DNA of 64,000 nucleotides from Streptomyces sp. Q6 (GTDB lineage Bacteria; Actinomycetota; Actinomycetes; Streptomycetales; Streptomycetaceae): the NCBI RefSeq assembly GCF_036967205.1, contig NZ_CP146022.1, positions 8,432,001 through 8,496,000 of the forward strand. The letters run 5' to 3'. Under the pieces are notes generated by a model, which was not told the DNA's origin, made no database searches, and saw only the letters and a list, made by a program, of their open reading frames with translations. The translations under genes and the position numbers were made by a program. This document shows, in pieces, positions 52,304-61,729 of the stretch. Numbering within the stretch: position 1 is the first letter of the stretch; every line of letters starts with the position of its first letter.

Positions 52304-52825
52304 ATGAGCACGGACGAGATCGCGAGGCCGGTGGAGACCCGGGAGAGTGCCCGGGAGGAGGCACACGAGAGAGTGAACCGGCGGTGGGCCGAGGTGCTCC
52401 AGGAGACCCGGGTCGCGCAGACGGGAGTACAGATCCTCTTCGGCTTCCTGCTGAGTGTGGCGTTCACCTCGCGCTTCGACGACCTCGGCGCTTTCGACAC
52501 CAACGTCTACGTCGCGACCGTGATCCTCGGAGCAGCCGCCACCGGTGCCTTGATAGCCCCGGTGGCACTGCACCGGATGCTGACCGGCCAACGGATGAAG
52601 GACGACCTGGTGAAGGTCGCCGGGCGGCTGATGGTGACCGGCCTGGTGCTCCTGTCGCTCACCATCAGCGGCACAGTGCTCCTGATACTTCACGTGGTGC
52701 TGCCGGACCTGCTCGCCGAGATCTTCGCGGGTGCGGTCCTCCTCTGGTTCGCCCTGTGCTGGTACGGCCTTCCGCTCTACCTCAAGAAGCGCTCCGCACG
52801 CCGTGAACGGCGGCTGCCGCGGTGA
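52304..52825 (+). CDS. DUF6328-like membrane protein
   Basis: 173 residues from ATG 52304 with AAGGAGG upstream. A charged N-terminal helix (SAREEAHERVNRRWAEVLQE) leads into TRVAQTGVQILFGFLLSVAF, then three more helices (VATVILGAAATGALIAPVAL; GRLMVTGLVLLSLTISGTVL; LLAEIFAGAVLLWFALCWYG). The RVAQTGVQILFGFLL block is characteristic of this streptomycete family. Function unknown; possibly stress-related from context. Confidence 0.88.
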   Translation: MSTDEIARPVETRESAREEAHERVNRRWAEVLQETRVAQTGVQILFGFLLSVAFTSRFDDLGAFDTNVYVATVILGAAATGALIAPVALHRMLTGQRMKDDLVKVAGRLMVTGLVLLSLTISGTVLLILHVVLPDLLAEIFAGAVLLWFALCWYGLPLYLKKRSARRERRLPR

Positions 52826-53002
52826 GCGCACCGCGGGGACTGCCGACGCGGCGGGTGTCTGCCCGCCGCTCCAGCACTGAGCAAATCCTCAACGGATGTA
52901 CGTAGATTTTTGACTCCACGATGAAAACTCCTCGCTCCTCTCTTGTGGGGGTGGCCCCGGCGGCCCTACTGTCACCGCACCCGTGAGAGAAACGAGGAAC
53001 TG

Positions 53003-55069
53003 ATGTCGTGGTACAGCACCCGCGCGGCCGCGGGACGGCTCGACGTCCCGTCGCGAAGACCCGTCAGGACCGCCACCGCGCTCATCGCGGTATCCGCCGC
53101 ACTCGGCCTCACGTTCGTCGGCACCGACGCCGTGGCGCGGCCTGATTCCGGCGCCCGACCGGTCGTGACGCGCGCGGGGCTCGACCCCGCGCTCGTCGCG
53201 GGCCGTGGCGCCGACGTGCCCTTCGTCGAGCAGGAGGCCGAGAACGCCTCGACGAACGGTACGGTCATCGGGCCCGACCGCACCGCGTACACCCTCGCGT
53301 CCGAGGCGTCGGGACGCAGCGCCGTCAAGCTCAAGCCCGGCCAGCACGTCGAGTTCACCCTGCCGCGCGGCGCCAACGCCCTCACGGTCCGCTACAGCAT
53401 TCCGGACTCCGCGCGCGGCGGCGGGATCGTCGCACCGCTGGACGTCTCGGTGAACGGCGCACGCCGCACCTCGATGACGCTCACCTCGCAGTACTCATGG
53501 CTCTACAACCAGTATCCGTTCAGCAACGACCCCCAGGCCGATCTGATCCACCCCGACTGGTGGATCACGGAGTGCCAGTGCGTTCCGAACGCGACCACGC
53601 CCGCCCCGGCTGTCGACAAGCCGTTCCGGCCGAGTCACTTCTACGACGAGCAGCGGATGAAGCTCGGCAGGACCTATCACGCCGGCGACACGGTGCGCCT
53701 GAGCGTGCCCACCCGGAGTCCGGCCGCCTGGACCGTGATCGACCTGCTCGACTCGGAACTCGTGGCCCCGCCCCACGTCGTGTCCGGCGCCGCGAACGTG
53801 CTGGCGTTCGGCGCCGACCCGTCGGGCCATCGCGACTCCGCCGGCGCCCTGGACAAGGCCATCGCCTTCGCCCAGCGCAAGCACCTGAAGGTGTACGTCC
53901 CGCCAGGCACGTACCAGGTGAACCGGCACATCGTGGTGGACGACGTGACGATCGTCGGCGCGGGCAGCTGGTACACGGTCTTCAAGGGGCGCGAGGTCGC
54001 CCTGAGCACCCCGGCACCGGACGGTTCGGTGCACACCGGGGTCGGCTTCTACGGCAAGGACGCGGCGAACGGCGGCAGCAGCGACGTCCATCTTTCGGGG
54101 TTCGCCGTCGAGGGCGACGTCCGCGAGCGGATCGACACCGACCAGGTGAACGCCGTGGGCGGCGCGCTCGACGACTCCACCGTCTCCGGGCTCTACCTCC
54201 ACCACACCAAGGTCGGACTGTGGTTCGACGGCCCCATGCGCGGGCTGCGCGTCACCGACAACGTCATCGTCGACCAGATCGCCGACGGCCTCAACTTCCA
54301 TACGGGCGTGACCGATTCGACGGTCTCGAACAACTTCGTCCGCAATACGGGCGACGACGCGCTCGCCCTGTGGTCGGAGAAGACAGGCAACGCGCGCAAC
54401 GTCCTCGCGCACAACACCGTCCAGACCCCCGTCCTCGCCAACGGCATCGCGGTCTACGGCGGTACGGACAACACCGTCACCGGCAACCTCATCGCCGACC
54501 CGATCAGGGAGGGCAGCGCCATCCAGGTCGGCTCCCGGTTCGGTGCCGAGCCCTTCGCCGGTCACCTCACGATCTCCGACAACACCACGGTGCGCGCGGG
54601 CACGTTCGAGCTGAACTGGCGGATCGGTCTGGGCGCCATCTGGTTCTACGCGCTGGAGAAGGACATCGAGGCGGACATCCAGGTCACCGGCGACCACTTC
54701 CTGGACAACACCTACAACGCGATCATGCTCGTGTCCGACTTCCCGGTGAAGGACAAGTACGAGATCAAGAACGTCCACTTCAAGGACATCCGCGTGGACG
54801 GCACCGGCACCTCGGTCGTCAGCGCGCGCTCGGCCGGATCGGCCTCGTTCGAGAACGTCGACGCCCGCAACGTGGGCGCCGTCGGGATCAACAACTGCGG
54901 ATCCTTCAACTTCCCCTCGACCGGATCGGAGTTCACGGTCCAGGACCTCGGTGGCAACGACGGGGGCGGCACCAGCGGCCCCTGGCTGGCGCCCTGGGAA
55001 CTTCCCAACACCATCACGTGCGACGACCGTCCCCCGGTCGTCACCCCGCCCGCCCCTGGGACGTGGTGA
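53003..55069 (+). CDS. Secreted GH87-like alpha-1,3-glucanase (mycodextranase-like)
   Basis: 688 residues from ATG 53003. Signal peptide TATALIAVSAALGLTFVG then VARPDSG. A carbohydrate-binding module-like domain at about 70-265 (VPFVEQEAENASTNGTVIGP; WITECQCVPNATTPAP). From about 270 a right-handed beta-helix: VLAFGADPSGHRDSAGALDK, VTIVGAGSWYTVFKG, VSNNFVRNTGDDALALWSEK (conserved acidic pair) and NTVTGNLIADPIREGSAIQV. This layout matches GH87 enzymes that cut alpha-1,3-glucan of fungal walls. It acts outside the cell. A hairpin follows. Confidence 0.87.
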   Translation: MSWYSTRAAAGRLDVPSRRPVRTATALIAVSAALGLTFVGTDAVARPDSGARPVVTRAGLDPALVAGRGADVPFVEQEAENASTNGTVIGPDRTAYTLASEASGRSAVKLKPGQHVEFTLPRGANALTVRYSIPDSARGGGIVAPLDVSVNGARRTSMTLTSQYSWLYNQYPFSNDPQADLIHPDWWITECQCVPNATTPAPAVDKPFRPSHFYDEQRMKLGRTYHAGDTVRLSVPTRSPAAWTVIDLLDSELVAPPHVVSGAANVLAFGADPSGHRDSAGALDKAIAFAQRKHLKVYVPPGTYQVNRHIVVDDVTIVGAGSWYTVFKGREVALSTPAPDGSVHTGVGFYGKDAANGGSSDVHLSGFAVEGDVRERIDTDQVNAVGGALDDSTVSGLYLHHTKVGLWFDGPMRGLRVTDNVIVDQIADGLNFHTGVTDSTVSNNFVRNTGDDALALWSEKTGNARNVLAHNTVQTPVLANGIAVYGGTDNTVTGNLIADPIREGSAIQVGSRFGAEPFAGHLTISDNTTVRAGTFELNWRIGLGAIWFYALEKDIEADIQVTGDHFLDNTYNAIMLVSDFPVKDKYEIKNVHFKDIRVDGTGTSVVSARSAGSASFENVDARNVGAVGINNCGSFNFPSTGSEFTVQDLGGNDGGGTSGPWLAPWELPNTITCDDRPPVVTPPAPGTW

Positions 55070-55089
55070 CCACACACCGGCCCTGAACG

Positions 55090-55120
55090 AGGCCCGATGA
55101 GCCACGCGCTCGTCGGGCCT
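55090..55120 (+). terminator. Hairpin after the GH87-like gene
   Basis: 13-bp arms with one wobble pair (55090-55102 with 55108-55120), 21 bp after the stop. The region 55121-55365 is AT-rich for this genome and holds no other gene. Confidence 0.7.
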
Positions 55121-55365
55121 GCGGATCGTGCCCGTCTACCCGTCTGCCGCACGTCGAGGGCAAGCCCTGCGGCGGGAACCTCCCAATATCTGCTGCAACG
55201 AAATGAGAATTCCGAGAATTGCTACGCGAGTATTCCTCTCCCGTCGTTTTCCGGCGAGAATGAATCAGAAAAGGAATTCTCGATTCCCGCATCCCGGACG
55301 GAATGTGTGGGAAGGTTTCCGTGAGGGGCCCTCAGGGTTCTGCTCCCCTGGGAAAAGGTGTCCTG

Positions 55366-55554
55366 ATGGCGATTTTGTCCGACGATCAGCGCGCGGCGAT
55401 CGCGGAGATCGTCGATGCCGTCCACGACGGCAGCTACTGGCGGGTGGGCATTCTGCTGGAGCGATTCGTCGCAGACGTCGACCTGTCGGATCTGACAGGT
55501 CTCGTGGCGCTGCGCAGCGCCCTGGCGAATGACGCCGCCGCCGTGCGGCCGTAG
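55366..55554 (+). CDS. Small conserved-looking helical protein
   Basis: 62 residues from ATG 55366 (GGAAAAGG upstream): MAILSDDQRAAIAEIVDAVH, GSYWRVGILLERFVADVDLS, TGLVALRSALANDAAA. Helical, cytoplasmic, no motif known to me. An AT-rich leader suggests its own promoter. Confidence 0.55.
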   Translation: MAILSDDQRAAIAEIVDAVHDGSYWRVGILLERFVADVDLSDLTGLVALRSALANDAAAVRP

Positions 55555-55696
55555 AGATCGCTCCCGAGCCGAGTCCCGGATGACGAGGGCGGCAGGGCCG
55601 GTGCCTGACGTTCTGGACCCTTGCCTTGTCGTAGGAGGAGGGGCCGTCACCGACGGATCCTGAATCTGCTCGATCCCGACTCGGAAGGGGCTGACC

Positions 55697-56143
55697 ATGC
55701 CGTTCACTTCCTCCGCTGTGCACCTCAACGTGCAAGGCGCGGACGAGGCATCGCGCTGGTATCAGACGGCGTTCGAAGCCGAGGAGCTCACCAGGCTGGT
55801 GGTCCCCGACGGCCGGTTGATCCATGTCGAGATCCGCATCGGGACCGTCGCGCTCATGCTGGCCGACGAGTTCCCCGAGCTGAAGTCCTTCGGCCCGCAG
55901 CACTTCGGTGGCACCTACGCAGCCGTCTACCTGCATGTCGATGATGTCGATGCCGCCTGGCAGAGGGCCGTTGCCGCCGGTGCCACCGTGATACGCCCGC
56001 TGAGCGATGCGTTCTGGGGCGAGCGGGAGGGGCAGTTGCTGGACCCCTTCGGTCACCGGTGGGGCCTGACGCGACATCTCCGTGACGTGGCGCCGGCCGA
56101 TCTCCAGGAGCTCACCACCAAGGCGTTCTCGGCGCAGAACTGA
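55697..56143 (+). CDS. VOC family (PhnB/glyoxalase-like) protein
   Basis: 148 residues. AVHLNVQGADEASRWYQTAF, HVEIRIGTVALMLADEFPEL, YAAVYLHVDDVDAAWQRAVA and FWGEREGQLLDPFGHRWGLT follow the PhnB-like VOC layout with His/Glu residues (H, E, H, E) that may bind metal. Substrate unknown. GGGG precedes ATG 55697; a hairpin follows. Confidence 0.92.
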   Translation: MPFTSSAVHLNVQGADEASRWYQTAFEAEELTRLVVPDGRLIHVEIRIGTVALMLADEFPELKSFGPQHFGGTYAAVYLHVDDVDAAWQRAVAAGATVIRPLSDAFWGEREGQLLDPFGHRWGLTRHLRDVAPADLQELTTKAFSAQN

Positions 56144-56164
56144 CAGCGAGCGCTCGTCGGGAGC

Positions 56165-56215
56165 ACGGACCTTGTCGAGGGCGGTTCGCCAGGGGGGATC
56201 CCCGACAAGGTCCGT
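56165..56215. terminator. Hairpin between converging VOC and SDR genes
   Basis: 13-bp perfect arms (56165-56177 with 56203-56215) and 25-nt loop. Confidence 0.65.
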
Positions 56216-56221
56216 CGCGGG

Positions 56222-56992
56222 CTACGCCGCGACCACGGCCACCCCCGTCCGTCCGCCGTCCACGTCGACCACGGTGCCGTGGACGAAGGACGCCTCGTCA
56301 CTCGCCAGCCAGAGGGCCGCGTGGGCGATCGCGGCGGGCGATCCGACCGTGCCGGCCGGGGTGCCGTGCATCATGATCTGGCCGAGGTGCGGGGCGGTGC
56401 CGTCGGTGGACGGGGGCAGGATCACGCCGGGGGAGACGGCGTTGACGCGTACACCCTGGGGGCCGAACTCCGCGGCCCAGGCCCGGGTGAGGGTTTCCAT
56501 GGCGCCCTTCGTGGAGCTGTAGAGCGCGCCCGCGGGGACGCCCAGGCGGGAGATCCATGAGCCGAGGTTGATGATCGTGCCGCCGCCGGAGACCACCATG
56601 GCGGGCGCGATGGTGGCCGTGAGGAAGAACGGTGCCTTCACGTTCACGGCGTAGACATGGTCGAAGGTGTTCTCGGTGGTGTCGGCGGTGCCGGGGGAGG
56701 GGTAGACGCCGGCGTTGTTGACCAGAATGTCGATCCGGCCGCCCAGCGCCGTCGTGGCCTGCTCGGCGAGGCGGCGGGAGAGCTCCGTGCTGCCGTCCAG
56801 ATCCGCTGCGACGAAGTCCGCTCGACCGCCGGCGGCGCGGATGCCGTCGACGACGGCGGCTCCGCGTTCCACGGTGCGCCCGGACACCACGACGTGGGCG
56901 CCTTCGGCGGCGAACGTCTCGGCGATGGCCTGACCGATGTTGCTGGTCGACCCCGTGACCAGTGCTGTCTTGCCGTGCAGTCGTCCACTCAT
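56222..56992 (-). CDS. Short-chain dehydrogenase/reductase (SDR)
   Basis: 256 residues. Cofactor motif TALVTGSTSNIGQAIAETFA; NNAG in DILVNNAGVYPSPG; catalytic Ser in TIINLGSWISRLG and Y-x3-K in AGALYSSTKGAM; NADP/NAD tail DEASFVHGTVVDVDGGRTGV. A classical SDR oxidoreductase; substrate unknown. ATG 56992 has AAGGAG 9 nt upstream. Divergent from a TetR regulator that probably controls it. Confidence 0.93.
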   Translation of the reverse strand: MSGRLHGKTALVTGSTSNIGQAIAETFAAEGAHVVVSGRTVERGAAVVDGIRAAGGRADFVAADLDGSTELSRRLAEQATTALGGRIDILVNNAGVYPSPGTADTTENTFDHVYAVNVKAPFFLTATIAPAMVVSGGGTIINLGSWISRLGVPAGALYSSTKGAMETLTRAWAAEFGPQGVRVNAVSPGVILPPSTDGTAPHLGQIMMHGTPAGTVGSPAAIAHAALWLASDEASFVHGTVVDVDGGRTGVAVVAA

Positions 56993-57047
56993 GACGTCAT
57001 CTCCTTGTTCCGTCTCTCGCGTGGTGCCCACCGTGCCGCGTCAAAAA

Positions 57048-57063
57048 TGGACCAGCAAGTCCA
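57048..57063. promoter_or_regulatory. Putative TetR operator
   Basis: TGGAC (57048-57052) and GTCCA (57059-57063) form a dyad in the AT-rich gap between the divergent SDR and TetR genes, framed by runs of A, as expected for an operator. Confidence 0.55.
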
Positions 57064-57107
57064 AAAAGGCGTACGGTGCGGGGAAGGGAGCTGAGACGAG
57101 GAGATTC

Positions 57108-57758
57108 ATGACGGAACCGTCGACCGCGAAGGGGCGCGCCACCCGGGCCCGCATCGTCGAGGGCGCCGCCGAGGTGTTGCGCGAGCAGGGCGTCGCCTTC
57201 ACCAGACTCGATGACGTCCGCGCCCGCACCGGGACCAGCAAGAGCCAGCTGTTCCACTACTTCCCAGACGGCAAGGACGAGCTTTTGCTGGCCGTCGCCC
57301 GGTTCGAAGCCGACCGGGTGCTCGAGGATCAGCAGCCGCATCTGGGTCGCCTCGACTCGTGGGAGACCTGGCAGCGGTGGCGGGACGTCGTGGTGGAGCG
57401 TTACGAACTCCAGGGTGACCACTGCCCGTTGGGTGCGCTGTTCCTCCAGGTCGGCCGGTCGAGTCCGGGCGCGCGGGCGATCGTCACGGAGCTGATGCGG
57501 CAATGGCAGGAGCAGCTCGCCCGCGGAGTGCGCGCGGTGCAGGAGAAGGGGCTCGTGTCGTCCCGTCTCGACGCGGACCGGGCCGCCGCGGCTCTGCTCG
57601 CGGGGATCCAGGGAGGTGTCACGATCATGATGTCCACCGGTGATTCCACCCACCTCAGGGCGGCGCTCGACACCGGAATCGAGCATCTGCGTTTCGTCGA
57701 CCGGGAGTTCACCGTCCGGCAGGGGGGAGGGGCTCTCGTGGAGCGGCGGATCGACTGA
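57108..57758 (+). CDS. TetR family transcriptional regulator
   Basis: 216 residues. N-terminal helix-turn-helix: GRATRARIVEGAAEVLREQG, FTRLDDVRARTGTSKSQLFH, YFPDGKDELL. The C-terminal ligand domain includes HCPLGALFLQVGRSSPGARA, and GGVTIMMSTGDS, resembling TetR_C_33-like regulators beside SDR genes. It should repress the divergent SDR gene. ATG 57108 with GAGGAG upstream. Confidence 0.92.
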   Translation: MTEPSTAKGRATRARIVEGAAEVLREQGVAFTRLDDVRARTGTSKSQLFHYFPDGKDELLLAVARFEADRVLEDQQPHLGRLDSWETWQRWRDVVVERYELQGDHCPLGALFLQVGRSSPGARAIVTELMRQWQEQLARGVRAVQEKGLVSSRLDADRAAAALLAGIQGGVTIMMSTGDSTHLRAALDTGIEHLRFVDREFTVRQGGGALVERRID

Positions 57759-57919
57759 GGCCCGGTCAGCGAGGACTTCACTTCTTGCGGGTCCCATCAG
57801 CACCCGGCCGCCGGAACCGGCTCAAGCACGCGCTCCGAGCGCTGTCCCCAGGGTGCGGGAGCCTCGTCCGTCGCGGGGCGCGGACCTGCCCAGCTCTGCG
57901 GCGAATCTGAGGCTGCTCA

Positions 57920-58393
57920 CTAGCCGAGATCGGCTGTCAGAGTGGCACACCCGTCTCCCGAAGCCGCCTTCGGTACGCGCATCCGGTGCAGCAGATCGCG
58001 AGAGAGGCGTTTCTCGAGCGTGGTGTGCCACGTGATGTCGGGATGCTGCGCGCGCAGATGAGACAGCGCTCTGGTGCCCAGCCCGCAGTCGCGGAACGGT
58101 TCGTCGAGAACGACATCGGTGATGAGGCCCTCGGCGCACTCGTCGCAGACTCGATAGGTCACTCGCCCGACCACCTTGCGGATGTGTACCAGCAGCAAAC
58201 ACACCGAACCCGCGCTCTCCGGAGCTGGAGAGGCCAGCATCTCGACACGCCGGTAGGCCACGTACCTGCGATGCCACCGGCCCCCTCGTCGTCCAGGACG
58301 TCGGTGCCTTCCCCTCGCTCGCTCCTGCGCGCTGCCCTCCCGTACGGATCGACCGCGCGCGCTGCCCGTGGCGTACATCTGGTTTCCCTGCAT
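57920..58393 (-). CDS. GNAT-like hypothetical protein
   Basis: 157 residues from ATG 58393 (GTG 58471 is also in frame). An Arg/Gly-rich head is followed by AYRRVEMLASPAPESAGSVC, VVGRVTYRVCDECAEGLITD and VVLDEPFRDCGLGTRALSHL, which resemble the strand-loop-helix of acetyltransferases (GLG-x-RAL in place of GxGxGR/KxL). The C-x2-C pair may bind metal. The end lacks the normal last strand, so it may be truncated. Confidence 0.55.
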   Translation of the reverse strand: MQGNQMYATGSARGRSVREGSAQERARGRHRRPGRRGGRWHRRYVAYRRVEMLASPAPESAGSVCLLLVHIRKVVGRVTYRVCDECAEGLITDVVLDEPFRDCGLGTRALSHLRAQHPDITWHTTLEKRLSRDLLHRMRVPKAASGDGCATLTADLG

Positions 58394-58696
58394 TCCACCG
58401 TGAATGCCCTTATCTCCGTGTCTCATGCCGCGCTGTCGAGAACGGATGCCGCGCGTGCACGACACGCGCAACCGACGTCCGCGGATCGGTCGTCGCCGGT
58501 TCGAGAAGCCCTCGCGGCCCTCGCGATACGAGAGTGAGGCGCTGGGATCGAACGAGTTTCTTGTTCGAAGGCGTACTTGTCGCAGGCAAAAGGCGAGGTC
58601 GGCTTGTAGACCGGCGAGTTGACCATGACCTCGCGCGTCATGGAGGTCGCACTCGTTCGGATCCTACGATCGGCGCACCGAGCCGAGGGAGGAGTG

Positions 58697-59576
58697 ATGT
58701 TCTTCGAGACCAGTGACGGAACCCGCCTGGCGTACGAGGACTACGGCCAGGGCCGACCGATCGTGTCGCTGCCGACTGGACGCTGAGCGGGCAGATGTGG
58801 GAGTACCAGTTGCCCGTCCTTGTCGAGCACGGGTCCGCTGCGTCACGCTCGACCGACGAGGCCATGGCAACTCCGATCGGCCCTCGGGCGGATACGACCT
58901 GGACACCGGCGCCGATGACCTGGCCGCGCTCCTGGACCACCTCGACGTGCGCGACGCGGTCCTGGTGGGTCATTCCGCGGGCGGTGCCTATATCGCCCGC
59001 TATCTCGCGCGGCACGGCGAACACCGTGTCGCCGGCGTTGCCTTCCTCTCGACCGTCCTGCCGTTCCTGAAGGCGACAGCCGACAACCCCGACGGCCTGC
59101 CGGAGAACGCCCTGCACGCGACCCTCCGGGCGCTCCGCACCGACCGCCCCCAATGGTTCGCCCGGCAGGCGCAGTCGTGGTTCGCCACGCACCTCAACGA
59201 GGTGTCCACCGCCACGATCGACCACACCATCGCCCAGTGTCTGGCCACCTCGCCGTGGGCGGGCTCCGCACTGTTCGAGTCCATGTTCCACCAGGATCAT
59301 CGTGAGCCACTGCGCAAGATCTCGGTGCCCGCTCTGGTGGTCCACGGAACGGTCGACTCCTCCGCGCCCGTCGCTCTGACAGGACGCCGCACGGCCGCAC
59401 TGATCCCGGGCGCAACGTTCAAGGAGTACCCCACCGCCGGCCACGGCATGTACATCACGCACAAGGAGCAACTCAACACCGACCTGCTGGAGTTCATCAG
59501 CACCTGCTGCTCGCTGATCGAACGGGACGATACACCTGAGGCGGCCGGTGCCGAACGCGGCAGCAGAGAACGCTGA
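58697..59576 (+). pseudogene. Alpha/beta hydrolase gene with two frameshifts
   Basis: ATG 58697 opens MFFETSDGTRLAYEDYGQGR, then one base is missing at about 58766-58770 and the protein continues in another frame as DWTLSGQMWEYQLPVLVEHG; a second base is missing near 58833 and the third frame carries RCVTLDRRGHGNSDRPSG, VLVGHSAGGAYIARYLARHG (Ser nucleophile) and the terminal EYPTAGHGMYITH (His). The catalytic half is intact from 58840 to 59576 but cannot be made in one frame with the start. A chloroperoxidase-like hydrolase in its intact form. Confidence 0.8.
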
Positions 59577-59713
59577 GAAGCCACCCGGGCACCGTATTCG
59601 AACGCCTTATCGAGCCCAAGCTTGGCCGAGCGCTGTCGTCATCTCGCCGGCCGGCGACCGCGCGTCAGACAGGCTCCTGAGTCCCCTCCATGGACGGTTC
59701 GGCGCTCTCGGCG

Positions 59714-61468
59714 TCACTTGACGCAGAACTGCCTCTCAGCCGCCGCCGGGTCTGCGGGAATCCGCAGCCGTGTGCGTTCCCAGGATCCGATGAGGTTGTG
59801 CCAGAAGCGTGAGGCGGTCAGCGGGCTGCGTGCCGAATCCCGCAGTTCGGCGATCGGGCCGCAGGTCATGGCGTGGCGGGCGGCGCGTACGGCGGGGGAG
59901 TCGGCGGGGGAGGGGTCCGTGTAGTCGGCGATCACCCAGGCCCGGTTGATCGGCTTCTCGTGGCCGGCTTTCCTGAAGACGACCGGATGGGTATGGGCGC
60001 CCACCGGGTTGGCCAGACTCAAGGAGTCGGTGGCGCTCTCGGTCAGGGGGATCGCCACGCCCGCGTGCCCCAGGCGCGCCTCCACGCCGGCGAAGCGGAT
60101 CGCGGGGTGACGCCGCGCGGACAGCGGCAGCGCCTCGACCTTTCGGTCGTACGACGTCTCGATCAGGACGACCCGCTCGCCTGCGGCCGTGAGCCGTCGT
60201 GCCTCACGCGCGAAGAGGAACGTGCGCGCGGCGTGCGCGGATTGGGTGACGGGGTGGTCCTGGTCGGTGACGTTGACGTAACCGGTGTGTTCGTCGACGA
60301 CGAAGTGGGAGCCGTCGTCGTTCGTGTGCGGGGGTCGCCACAGAAGCAGGCAGGCGCCGGCCCACACCGTGAGCGCGGCGAGCGCGGAGGCCGCGATCCG
60401 GGTGAGTGGCACGAGGAAGACCGGCAGGAGCACCAGGAACAGGCCCGGCAGGAGCATCCTGCCGTGCATGAAGTCACCACCCACCTTGGTGACGAACAGG
60501 GCCGATGCCAGTCCGGCCACGACCGGCGCAGAGGCGATGACCAGGGTGCGGCGGCCGTCCGACGCGTCACCGAGCGCCGCCGCGACCGGGACGGACAGCG
60601 CGGCGAGCAGCGCCAGAGGCAGCCACAGCTGATACGGAGCGACGAAGTCGGCGAGGTAGAACAGGCCCCGGTCCCACAGCGTCCACGACGCCTCCTTGGT
60701 CACCGCGGGAAGCGGGACGAGGATGCCGTAGTACCCGGCGCGGAAGATCTCGTAGCCGACGGGCAGTGCCAGTCCTGCGACGAGCGCGGTCAGCGCGCGC
60801 CGTGGAGCCGGACGGACGAGCGCGTAGAGGACCACCGCGTACAGAGCGGTCACCAGCGACAGGTCGGGGCGCACCAGCGGCCCGAGGCCCAACAGGACGG
60901 CGACCGGGACGAGATGGCGGCCGCTGCGTCCGGTGTGGACCAGCGCCCACCACGTGGCCCCCAGCCAGCAGAAGGCGAGCCCCGTCTCCAGCCCCGAGGT
61001 GGCGTAGTCCCACGTCGCCTGGACCGGCAGTAGGGCCACGACGCCCAGCGGAACGACTCGGGTGGGGCGGCCGTACAGTCCGAGGGTGCCGAGCAGCGCG
61101 AGGACGAAACCGGCGGTGCACAGCACCAGCCCGAGCCAGACGGCGACGGTCGCCGGGTCCTTGCCCGTCGGCAGTGTCGCGGCCGCAACCAGCCATTGCC
61201 ACAGCGTGCCCGTCGACGTCTCCACGCGTTCGTCGACGTTGAACACGGGGCCGTTGCCCGCCAAGATCTGCCGCACCACCCGCGTGTAGATCAGGCCGTC
61301 GTCGCCGATCCAGCGATGGTTCCACCCGGCGATCAGGATCCAGCACGCAGGGAGGACGACGGTGAGGGTCCGCCACGGGGCGCGGCGACCGAACCGTACA
61401 GCGGGACGAGCTGGAGGGGCGGGGGAGGGGACGTAGGACAGTTGGTTGCCCTCGGGCGGAGCGGTCAC
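59714..61468 (-). CDS. AftB-like (GT89) membrane glycosyltransferase
   Basis: 584 residues, about nine helices. The N-terminal loop WIGDDGLIYTRVVRQILAGN and GPVFNVDERVETSTGTLWQW has the acidic pair of GT-C catalysts and matches mycobacterial AftB, which adds terminal beta-1,2-arabinofuranose from decaprenyl-phosphoryl arabinose. GLETGLAFCWLGATWWALVH and KVGGDFMHGRMLLPGLFLVL also fit. The C-terminal ~180 residues form an extracytoplasmic domain with two cysteines. Some databases label this family ZomB. Streptomyces lacks arabinogalactan, so acceptor and sugar are unknown. It heads a glycan locus. Confidence 0.83.
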   Translation of the reverse strand: MTAPPEGNQLSYVPSPAPPARPAVRFGRRAPWRTLTVVLPACWILIAGWNHRWIGDDGLIYTRVVRQILAGNGPVFNVDERVETSTGTLWQWLVAAATLPTGKDPATVAVWLGLVLCTAGFVLALLGTLGLYGRPTRVVPLGVVALLPVQATWDYATSGLETGLAFCWLGATWWALVHTGRSGRHLVPVAVLLGLGPLVRPDLSLVTALYAVVLYALVRPAPRRALTALVAGLALPVGYEIFRAGYYGILVPLPAVTKEASWTLWDRGLFYLADFVAPYQLWLPLALLAALSVPVAAALGDASDGRRTLVIASAPVVAGLASALFVTKVGGDFMHGRMLLPGLFLVLLPVFLVPLTRIAASALAALTVWAGACLLLWRPPHTNDDGSHFVVDEHTGYVNVTDQDHPVTQSAHAARTFLFAREARRLTAAGERVVLIETSYDRKVEALPLSARRHPAIRFAGVEARLGHAGVAIPLTESATDSLSLANPVGAHTHPVVFRKAGHEKPINRAWVIADYTDPSPADSPAVRAARHAMTCGPIAELRDSARSPLTASRFWHNLIGSWERTRLRIPADPAAAERQFCVK

Positions 61469-61653
61469 ACGGGATCCCAGTCAGGAGTTCGGCGAGAGGA
61501 CGTCGCTGATCAGCGGTGTTGCCTCACCTTGACACAGGACACGAGCCGATCCTGGCCTGTGCGGCGCGAGCGCTGTTGGTTCCGACGGCGTTCACTCGGA
61601 TGGCTGCGGTCGCCACCGCTCCCGCCCCACTGCGCGGTGGGGCGACTCCGGAT

Positions 61654-61689
61654 CGGCGGAGTCGGGACGGAGGCGTCCCGACTCCGCCG
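61654..61689 (-). terminator. Hairpin after the GT92-like gene
   Basis: 15-bp perfect arms (61654-61668 with 61675-61689), 6-nt loop, 41 bp beyond the stop at 61730. A second shorter hairpin (61623-61644) follows. Confidence 0.8.
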
Positions 61690-61729
61690 CGGACTTCCCA
61701 ACGGGGGTGCTGGAGTGGCCTCCAGCGCT

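Noticed and set aside
53495-55105. 536-codon minus-strand and 529-codon plus-strand frames
   Set aside because: Both overlap the GH87-like gene in wrong frames and have no motifs.
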